Below are positions 26,719-31,412 of a DNA stretch of 31,412 bases, in pieces. A model generated the notes under the pieces. The model was not told the DNA's origin, searched no databases, and saw only the letters and a list, made by a program, of their open reading frames with translations. A program made the position numbers and the translations under genes. Positions within the stretch are counted from its first letter, which is position 1. The number at the start of each line of letters is the position of its first letter. The DNA comes from a virus, in IMG/VR virus record IMGVR_UViG_3300028025_005151, positions 1-31,412 of that record. One strand, given 5' to 3'.

Positions 26719-27675
26719 CTATTGAATGTTCTTAAACATAGTTGGTACTTGACCATATACAGGTAATTTACCATCCCACTTATTGATAAACTGTTGTTGA
26801 ATCAACATTGGTGTTAATGTAGACTGTCTTAATTTATTCGCCATAGCTTCACCCGCAGCTGAGATTACCGCTTTAGCACTATCACCCTTAGCACGTGCAA
26901 TTTTCTCTTGTGCTTCAGCATTTGCTACTAAAGTACGTTGTACTGCTGCTTGTGCTTCTTGAACCGCTTTAGTCTTTTCTTCAATTGAAGCTGTAATAGC
27001 TGGAGGTGGAGCGATATTGGTTCTCAATTGAGATACTGTAAACCACTTACCTACACGCTTATTTGCTTCAGTAATAATAGCAGTTTCAAATTCAGCTCTA
27101 TGGTTGAAAATACTATCCACAGTGAATAAGTTAGCTACATCATTTACAGAGCTAATAATAGCATTCTTTAACCAACCCTGTTCTACAGTTTTAATATCGA
27201 CACGTAAGTTTTGGAACATGTTATCTACTGTAGTTGGATTTAAAGCGTAGTTAAAGCTAGGTTTGATTGTAGCTTGGAAACCACCCTTAGTAATTACAAC
27301 GTTTTCTTCATAATCAATGTGTTGTTGGAACACTGGAAATTCATAGTAGCGTTGAGTGAAGTTGTTATAGATTACCCAACCACGTTTATACTCTACTTTA
27401 GACATACCTTTATTATCACCAATATTGTCTACTAAGATTGCTACGTGACCTGAATCTACTCTCTCTACATCATATGGGTTTAAGAATGAGATAATAATAG
27501 ATGCAATTATAATACCTACTAACTTAACATACCCAATAGCATTGCTTTGTGTTTCAGTATACTTTTCACCTCTATACTCTTTCTCTACTTTCTTTACATA
27601 AGTATCAAGTGAGAATAATTTGAATGTTACGCTTAATATAATCAAGGTAACGATAAATGTTAAAATTCCAATCAT
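26719..27675 (-). CDS. SPFH/band-7 (prohibitin-like) membrane protein (318 aa)
   Basis: Two N-terminal hydrophobic helices (residues ~3-22 and ~48-66 'YVKLVGIIIASIIISFLNPY') precede an SPFH domain: 'VERVDSGHVAILVDNIGD', 'RGWVIYNNFTQRYYEFPVFQ' and 'TKGGFQATIKPSFNYALN'. A long Ala/Glu/Gln coiled coil (~230-290, 'EEKTKAVQEAQAAVQRTLVA', 'AEAQEKIARAKGDSAKAVIS') completes the prohibitin/HflK-like layout. Such proteins form membrane cages or microdomains and regulate proteases such as FtsH. A phage copy may steer membrane proteolysis. Its GTCA-class promoter is inside the phosphatase gene end. Confidence 0.92.
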   Translation of the reverse strand: MIGILTFIVTLIILSVTFKLFSLDTYVKKVEKEYRGEKYTETQSNAIGYVKLVGIIIASIIISFLNPYDVERVDSGHVAILVDNIGDNKGMSKVEYKRGWVIYNNFTQRYYEFPVFQQHIDYEENVVITKGGFQATIKPSFNYALNPTTVDNMFQNLRVDIKTVEQGWLKNAIISSVNDVANLFTVDSIFNHRAEFETAIITEANKRVGKWFTVSQLRTNIAPPPAITASIEEKTKAVQEAQAAVQRTLVANAEAQEKIARAKGDSAKAVISAAGEAMANKLRQSTLTPMLIQQQFINKWDGKLPVYGQVPTMFKNIQ

Positions 27676-27688
27676 AACTGTTTTATTT

Positions 27689-28435
27689 TTATTTATTATT
27701 TAATATTCCTAAATGTACGTCTCCATCAGTGACAACCAAATATTCTCTTGGCATTGTATCAATGAAATAGTAACGACCACCTGTAGCTTTACCCTCAATA
27801 TCGATTTGTTTTCTGGTTGTATGACCTACTACTTGCCTGATTTGAGTACGTAATGTATCGTGGTTAGCTTTCATTAATGCTTTAGGACGGATCCAAAGTG
27901 GACCTTGGAATGTTTCATCTCCAAACCCATATGAACCATACACTTGGTCTCCAACTTGTCTATATGAACGATAACCAACTTTAACTGGTTGGAATCTAAA
28001 TAAATCATTTATAGTAGCATCTAAACTATCTACATCCCAATCCACAACTATATCATCTAACCATACACTACTTACACCAGCGTGTGTTACTAATATATCA
28101 TCAAATTGATAAGCCATTTGTAAATAATCTCTATTAGTAGTGATAAGGTGTTGAATGGTTGGTGCCATTCTAGATTGATAACCTGAAGTATTACTATCTC
28201 CAATTTCAGGGAAATAATGATAATCGTGATTACCAACCAATAACACTACTACTTTATAAGATGTTTTTTTAAACTCAATAATATCTTGAAAATTTTGGCA
28301 CTGGATTAACCCAGGTACTGTAAATGAATCGAAGTAATCACCTACAAATATAAATCTATCTGCGTCTTGTTCTTGTGCTATGACTTGTTTCCACGAATCG
28401 TGACCATGAATATCTCCAATAATAACTGTTTTCAT
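27689..28435 (-). CDS. Calcineurin-like metallophosphoesterase (248 aa)
   Basis: All the binuclear-metal motifs are present: 'IIGDIHGH' (Asp8, His10), 'FVGDYFDSF' (Asp33), 'LLVGNHDYHYF' (Asn69-His70-Asp71), 'DDILVTHAGVSS' (His), and 'QVVGHTTRKQ' (His). The pattern is closest to Ser/Thr-phosphatase or diadenosine-tetraphosphatase types, though substrate cannot be read from sequence. It is expressed from its own GGCA-class promoter, near-leaderless. Its C-terminal codons hold the promoter of the SPFH gene. Confidence 0.92.
   Translation of the reverse strand: MKTVIIGDIHGHDSWKQVIAQEQDADRFIFVGDYFDSFTVPGLIQCQNFQDIIEFKKTSYKVVVLLVGNHDYHYFPEIGDSNTSGYQSRMAPTIQHLITTNRDYLQMAYQFDDILVTHAGVSSVWLDDIVVDWDVDSLDATINDLFRFQPVKVGYRSYRQVGDQVYGSYGFGDETFQGPLWIRPKALMKANHDTLRTQIRQVVGHTTRKQIDIEGKATGGRYYFIDTMPREYLVVTDGDVHLGILNNK
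27710..27733 (-). promoter_or_regulatory. GTCA-N12-TACATTTA promoter of the SPFH gene (inside a gene end)
   Basis: GTCA, 12 nt, TACATTTA within the last 15 codons of the phosphatase gene, about 34 nt before the ATG at 27675. Confidence 0.58.
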
Positions 28436-28439
28436 AACC

Positions 28440-28463
28440 TAAATTTATAACCTTAATTGTGCC
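28440..28463 (-). promoter_or_regulatory. GGCA-N12-TAAATTTA promoter, near-leaderless
   Basis: GGCACAA..., 12 nt, TAAATTTA, then GGTT and the ATG at 28435. The box overlaps the stop codon region of the upstream gene. Confidence 0.72.
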
Positions 28464-28687
28464 TACCAAAACTTATACCATGCTTTCTCAACTACGGGTT
28501 TTGGTGTTGAACGTTTTATTGTACGATTAAGCAATAATGATGCTGTTTGGTACATCTTAAACTTATCTTCTTCACTAATGTCTTTTAAACTAATCTGTAT
28601 TATAACGGGTGCTGTCGAATCACCAGCTTGCATTTCAGTATTAATTACTATATATTCCTTTCCGTTATGTTTAGTTAGTTTTATCAT
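28463..28687 (-). CDS. Hypothetical basic protein (74 aa)
   Basis: Strand-rich start ('KEYIVINTEMQAGDSTAPVI'), a helix 'EEDKFKMYQTASLLLNRTI' and a basic C-terminus 'KRSTPKPVVEKAWYKFW'. It has a TATATTTATA box 6 nt before the ATG. No family was recognised. Confidence 0.7.
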   Translation of the reverse strand: MIKLTKHNGKEYIVINTEMQAGDSTAPVIIQISLKDISEEDKFKMYQTASLLLNRTIKRSTPKPVVEKAWYKFW

Positions 28688-28693
28688 AGCGGA

Positions 28694-28701
28694 TATAAAT
28701 A
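28694..28701 (-). promoter_or_regulatory. Late-type promoter box (TATTTATA)
   Basis: CATATATTTATA 6 nt before the ATG at 28687. No GGCA box at the expected distance. Confidence 0.45.
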
Positions 28702-28705
28702 TATG

Positions 28706-28975
28706 CTACTCGGTTTCGCTTAGTTTGTCTTCAAACTTTTTAGCAGCTATACTATCCTCTTCACTTAATAAACCTAAAGCAGTCTCATATCTACCAACAT
28801 TAGATTGATTAATAAATAATTCAGTCTGCAAACTATCAATGTTTGTATTTTGATAAGATTTAATTTCGCTTCTTAATTTAGCTAAATCTTGTCTTTGGTA
28901 ATAACAAATAACCATAAGTGCTAATGCACCTACCATTGTTACATCTTTACCATATTTTTTAAAAAATTCTATCAT
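28706..28975 (-). CDS. N-anchored coiled-coil protein; spanin-like candidate (89 aa)
   Basis: An N-terminal transmembrane helix (residues ~10-26, 'VTMVGALALMVICYYQ') follows a short basic lead and precedes a heptad-rich region ('QDLAKLRSEIKSYQNTNIDS', 'LQTELFINQSNVGRYETALG') that would reach into the periplasm. This is the layout of an inner-membrane spanin (Rz/i-spanin). The small lipoproteins at 29404-29577 and 31021-31284 are possible outer-membrane partners, but they are not adjacent or overlapping in the usual Rz/Rz1 way. It is a candidate only. Confidence 0.55.
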   Translation of the reverse strand: MIEFFKKYGKDVTMVGALALMVICYYQRQDLAKLRSEIKSYQNTNIDSLQTELFINQSNVGRYETALGLLSEEDSIAAKKFEDKLSETE

Positions 28976-28985
28976 AATTATAATT

Positions 28986-29351
28986 TTAATCCCACCATTT
29001 TTCTATGTTGTTACTTAAATGTCTAAATAATTCTCGTTTTGCTTTATCATGATCTTTTGTAGCCTTATTCATTCCTTCAATAGTCCACTCTGTAGCCTCT
29101 GATAGATATTTGTCTAGATGATATTCAGTTTGTACTTTCTCTATCATATCAATTGCTTTTAAAATGCTATCAGCATCTTCATTGTTGAAGATATGAACAC
29201 CGTCTTTGCGAATATAAGCTTCAGTATCAATTAATTTTTGTTTTAATATTTCATAAACGAAATAATAATCCCAATCACGATCTCTCCATATAATAGGAAT
29301 CCAACGTATTAATTTACGTAGTTGTTTTATTTTTTGTTTAATTCTATACAT
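28986..29351 (-). CDS. Phage-conserved-looking helical protein (121 aa)
   Basis: 'RKLIRWIPIIWRDRDWDYYF' followed by 'VYEILKQKLIDTEAYIRKDG' is a pattern seen in many phage ORFs of unknown function ('...pviW.drdWDy.yiyeil..KL......'), with a C-terminal helical, basic region. It has an anomalous -10 (TAAATTAA) with a GGCC box at N12. The following gene lies 10 nt downstream. Confidence 0.8.
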   Translation of the reverse strand: MYRIKQKIKQLRKLIRWIPIIWRDRDWDYYFVYEILKQKLIDTEAYIRKDGVHIFNNEDADSILKAIDMIEKVQTEYHLDKYLSEATEWTIEGMNKATKDHDKAKRELFRHLSNNIEKWWD

Positions 29352-29355
29352 AACA

Positions 29356-29379
29356 TTAATTTAGAGTAGAAAGTTGGCC
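29356..29379 (-). promoter_or_regulatory. GGCC-N12-TAAATTAA promoter (variant)
   Basis: GGCC, 12 nt, TAAATTAA, then TGTT and the ATG at 29351 (near-leaderless). The GGCC is the end of the UUCG hairpin stem. Confidence 0.5.
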
Positions 29380-29395
29380 TATCCGAAGATAGGCC
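29376..29395 (-). terminator. 8-bp UUCG hairpin after the small lipoprotein gene
   Basis: GGCCTATC-TTCG-GATAGGCC on the minus strand, 9 nt past the stop at 29404: a perfect 8-bp stem with the unusually stable UUCG tetraloop. No strong U-tract follows. Confidence 0.68.
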
Positions 29396-29403
29396 TTAAC
29401 TTA

Positions 29404-29577
29404 TTACTTTACAGTTTTAACTTCTACTGTTGGAGTTGCTGTACCTGCTACAGTTGAGTCAGTTACTACTACTGTTGAGTCTACTGCTACTGCAGTTGAA
29501 TCCGTTGTTGCTGTAGTAGAAGCACCACCACAAGCTGTCAATGTAGCCACTGCTACGATTGCGATTACTTTTTTCAT
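29404..29577 (-). CDS. Small Thr/Val-rich lipoprotein (57 aa)
   Basis: MKKVIAIVAVATLTACGG is a type II signal peptide with lipobox LTAC (lipidated Cys16). The mature part is a repetitive, low-complexity Thr/Ser/Val/Asp stretch ('DSTAVAVDSTVVVTDSTV') ending in VKTVK. It resembles small envelope lipoproteins of Bacteroidota rather than typical phage proteins, so host origin is plausible. Its own promoter and an 8-bp UUCG hairpin make it an isolated cassette, suggesting high-level expression. Tandem TAATAA stops. It may act in superinfection exclusion or lysis. Confidence 0.85.
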   Translation of the reverse strand: MKKVIAIVAVATLTACGGASTTATTDSTAVAVDSTVVVTDSTVAGTATPTVEVKTVK

Positions 29578-29602
29578 AATGTAATTTTTGTTTTATTATA
29601 AT

Positions 29603-29625
29603 TAAATATACAACCTAATTTTGCC
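29603..29625 (-). promoter_or_regulatory. GGCA-class promoter (N11) of the small lipoprotein
   Basis: GGCA, 11 nt, TATATTTA, then AATTATAATAAAACAAAAATTACATT before the ATG at 29577. Confidence 0.55.
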
Positions 29626-29635
29626 CCCTCCAATC

Positions 29636-31021
29636 TTAGAACATTGTTCTTGCTCCAATCATAAAGAAGTTCAATATTGGTGAATTGGGTACCGTTGATG
29701 CGTTTATCTTCCAATCAATAGCAAACGCGAATCGCTTTGACAATTGATAAGAATAACCAACACCAACCAACCCAGCTATATTATAGTTCCAGGAGCCTCC
29801 GGTTTCCGTATTGTATGAATACGGGGAACCCATAATGAAGACCCCTGGGGATACCGTTGATTTCTTATTCAACGGATAAGGTTTGGTCCAGAAGCCTGTA
29901 GTCGACGATGCGAACTGATATGAATAGCTATCTGCACCTTTAAGTTTAATATTAATAATTGATAAGTTATAGCCTAATACACCATACTTAGGATGTGGTC
30001 TAACATAAGTGTAACCACCAAATGTCATTGGAATACCATTCATCCAAGCGAATGTATATGAATATGCTTTAATTGCTTTTAAACCACCTTTCTTATCAAA
30101 CACCATGTTACTAGTGTTACCTGATAATGCAAATGATTTTAAATCAGCATAGATCATACTCGATAAACCCCAACTCGCGTCGCCTGCAGCTGAAGATGAA
30201 GACATACCTAATGAAATAATAGGTGTAAATCCGCCTGTTGGGTTTTGAGCTGTAGTTAGATCTGAATTAACTAAGATTGGGTTTAATCGTAGTTGTTTCT
30301 TTTCATCTTTCTTCTTATCCTCTTTTTTTTCTTCCTTTTTATCTTCTTTTTTTTCCTCTTTAGATTCAGATTTAGATTCTTCTTTCGATTCCGATTTGCT
30401 TTCTGACTTGCTCTCTGAACTGCTCTCGCTTTTTGTTTCGCTGCTTGATCCTGAACTCTCCGTGCTTGAGCTTGATGAAGAGGATTCCCCAGAAGACGAT
30501 GAAGATTGGGAAGATGAGGAAGAGGACGATGAAGTTGATTGGGTAGATGAAGAAGCGGTTCCACTCGAAGCGGTTGATGCGCTCGATGAAGCAGCGCTTG
30601 AAGCACTTGATGATGCTGATGACGATGCTGAGGAAGCTGCTGTACTTGCAGCTGAAGACGCTGCGGATGAAGCTGCGCTTGCTGCTGACGATGCTGCTGC
30701 TGATGCTGCTGTTGAGGCGGCTTGTGATACAGTTGCAGTTATTGTTTGTTGTACCGCTGTGTTTGTAGGACATGGCGTTGCGAATATTTCACTGATCCAT
30801 TTAGTTACTGTACCTGAAGCAAAATCAGCATATGTAAATGTTCTAGATTTGTTTCTGATAAGTACAACTACACCAGGTTGGTTTGATGCTATAGGAACTA
30901 ATACTGTGTATGTTTTGGAATCACAGGGATCAATGTAGGTTTGAGTAATAAATTGACCATTCGCTTTATTAGCGAAGGCAAACGAAACTAATATTAATAG
31001 ACTTAATATCCATTTTTTCAT
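29636..31021 (-). CDS. Exported outer-membrane-barrel-like protein with Ser/Ala/Glu/Lys spacer (461 aa)
   Basis: Signal peptide 1-22 (cleavage before Gln23). Residues ~23-95 form a small domain with Cys33 and Cys84 that could pair. Residues ~100-242 are extreme low complexity: Ala/Ser to ~160, Ser to ~195, then Ser/Glu/Lys and Glu/Lys. Residues ~243-461 alternate polar and aromatic strands ('NYNIAGLVGVGYSYQLSKRF', 'AFAIDWKINAS') and end in Phe ('ARTMF'), typical of outer-membrane beta-barrels. A phage gene for such a protein is unusual; a surface-blocking (superinfection exclusion) or receptor-modulating role is plausible. It is coupled to the lipoprotein gene by TAATG. Confidence 0.75.
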   Translation of the reverse strand: MKKWILSLLILVSFAFANKANGQFITQTYIDPCDSKTYTVLVPIASNQPGVVVLIRNKSRTFTYADFASGTVTKWISEIFATPCPTNTAVQQTITATVSQAASTAASAAASSAASAASSAASSAASTAASSASSSASSSASSAASSSASTASSGTASSSTQSTSSSSSSSSQSSSSSGESSSSSSSTESSGSSSETKSESSSESKSESKSESKEESKSESKEEKKEDKKEEKKEDKKKDEKKQLRLNPILVNSDLTTAQNPTGGFTPIISLGMSSSSAAGDASWGLSSMIYADLKSFALSGNTSNMVFDKKGGLKAIKAYSYTFAWMNGIPMTFGGYTYVRPHPKYGVLGYNLSIINIKLKGADSYSYQFASSTTGFWTKPYPLNKKSTVSPGVFIMGSPYSYNTETGGSWNYNIAGLVGVGYSYQLSKRFAFAIDWKINASTVPNSPILNFFMIGARTMF

Positions 31022-31284
31022 TATCTTTTTCTAGATGGACGAGGAGGTAATTGTCTTTGTGGAACGAAACGATGAGTTGGCCTTTGAGGTATCCAACGTT
31101 GTGGTTGGTATCTAGGTACACCCCATCTTTGAATTATAATTGGATTATAAAATAAAGGTGTATACTGGTAATCGTATATTATTCTTTGTTTTTTAACTAC
31201 TGAATCTTTAGGATCTACATACACGTATTGTAATGGAGTACATCCTGCTAGAGCAAGAAACAGTATTAATAATAAGAATCTCAT
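31021..31284 (-). CDS. Arg/Pro-rich lipoprotein (87 aa)
   Basis: MRFLLLILFLALAGCTP is a type II signal peptide with lipobox LAGC (Cys15). The mature protein has an aromatic/basic core ('YDYQYTPLFYNPIIIQRWGV') and a Pro/Gln/Arg repeat tail ('PQRWIPQRPTHRFVPQRQ') ending RKR. The stop overlaps the ATG of the barrel-like protein (TAATG), so the two are probably made together and may work as a pair at the outer membrane. A spanin-type outer-membrane role is an alternative. Confidence 0.85.
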   Translation of the reverse strand: MRFLLLILFLALAGCTPLQYVYVDPKDSVVKKQRIIYDYQYTPLFYNPIIIQRWGVPRYQPQRWIPQRPTHRFVPQRQLPPRPSRKR

Positions 31285-31285
31285 G

Positions 31286-31393
31286 TTATTTTAATTTACT
31301 TAATATAACTTGATTAGCCTTAACTAATTCAAATTTTTTAACTCCAGAGCGTCTGCTACGCATTGAACGTGGCTTTGATTTTTTATTTGCCAT
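31286..31393 (-). CDS. Basic microprotein (35 aa)
   Basis: MANKKSKPRSMRSRRSGVKK opens a strongly Lys/Arg-rich peptide with a short hydrophobic, helical end ('FELVKANQVILSKLK'). The stop lies 2 nt before the lipoprotein ATG. It may be nucleic-acid-binding; with so few residues, coding is only likely. Confidence 0.55.
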   Translation of the reverse strand: MANKKSKPRSMRSRRSGVKKFELVKANQVILSKLK

Positions 31394-31412
31394 TACTTAT
31401 CGAATATTTTTT

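Noticed and set aside
30283-30773. Additional minus-strand frames within the Ser/Ala/Glu/Lys region
   Set aside because: They are frame-shifted readings of the same repetitive DNA. The frame with signal peptide and barrel end is continuous and complete, so no frameshift is needed.
30396-30938. A plus-strand frame of 180 codons rich in Asp/Glu/Ala opposite the Ser/Ala spacer
   Set aside because: It is the antisense of a low-complexity repeat (Ser/Ala codons read as Asp/Glu/Ala), with no leader or promoter on that strand.

Overview
The window looks like part of the genome of a contractile-tailed, T4-like phage infecting a member of the Bacteroidota. The phage assignment rests on a baseplate cluster (gp6/J-like wedge, gp25-like wedge, spike-like OB-fold protein), a GH19 endolysin, a gp55-like late sigma factor and dozens of very short, tightly packed genes. 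The host is inferred from three things: TAnnTTTG-like -10 boxes, A-rich leaders (AAAATTAAA) in place of Shine-Dalgarno sites, and exported proteins whose signal peptides end next to Gln (TAQ, NGQ). Every supported gene lies on the minus strand, so transcription runs from high to low coordinates. I found no tRNA, rRNA, CRISPR array or insertion sequence.

Layout from the right end, in transcription order. (1) 31.4-26.5 kb is an envelope-flavoured module: a basic microprotein, an Arg/Pro-rich lipoprotein coupled to a large outer-membrane-barrel-like protein with a Ser/Ala/Glu/Lys spacer, a second small lipoprotein, a spanin-like membrane coiled coil, a calcineurin-type phosphatase and an SPFH/prohibitin-like protein. 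(2) 26.5-18.6 kb is accessory: a 572-residue 'KWC' protein carrying a tail-fibre-like segment, a secreted DRGH nuclease, a SpeD-like pyruvoyl decarboxylase, a DUF932-like protein, a SWIM zinc finger and a protein with a caspase-like His/Cys pair. (3) 18.6-14.5 kb is a run of about 17 tiny overlapping genes, many of them membrane proteins, including a DUF1737-like one. (4) 14.54-13.97 kb is a repeat-rich non-coding block. (5) 13.97-10.64 kb is a set of small, mostly self-contained cassettes, including two AT-hook proteins and an EF-hand microprotein. (6) 10.64-10.25 kb is a second non-coding block with a GC-rich island. (7) 10.2-0 kb holds the late genes: the sigma factor, baseplate, endolysin and a tail or fibre-like protein.

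The main new observation is a repeated promoter architecture. About 23 minus-strand sites fit GGCA (or GTCA/GGCG/GGCC)-N12-TAnnTTnA, followed by ACGGTATAAAATTAA-like leader DNA and the ATG. They sit in the accessory regions, often overlap the 3' end of the preceding gene or its hairpin, and in several cases place the ATG only 4-5 nt after the -10 box, which suggests leaderless mRNAs. A second class, TATTTATA on the coding strand without the GGCA box, precedes the structural genes and a few others and probably represents late promoters. The two non-coding blocks share an exact 13-mer, GTATATACTGTCG, and flank the cassette region.

All calls come from reading the sequence. No database search was run, so family names are recognition by motif and should be read with the stated confidence.
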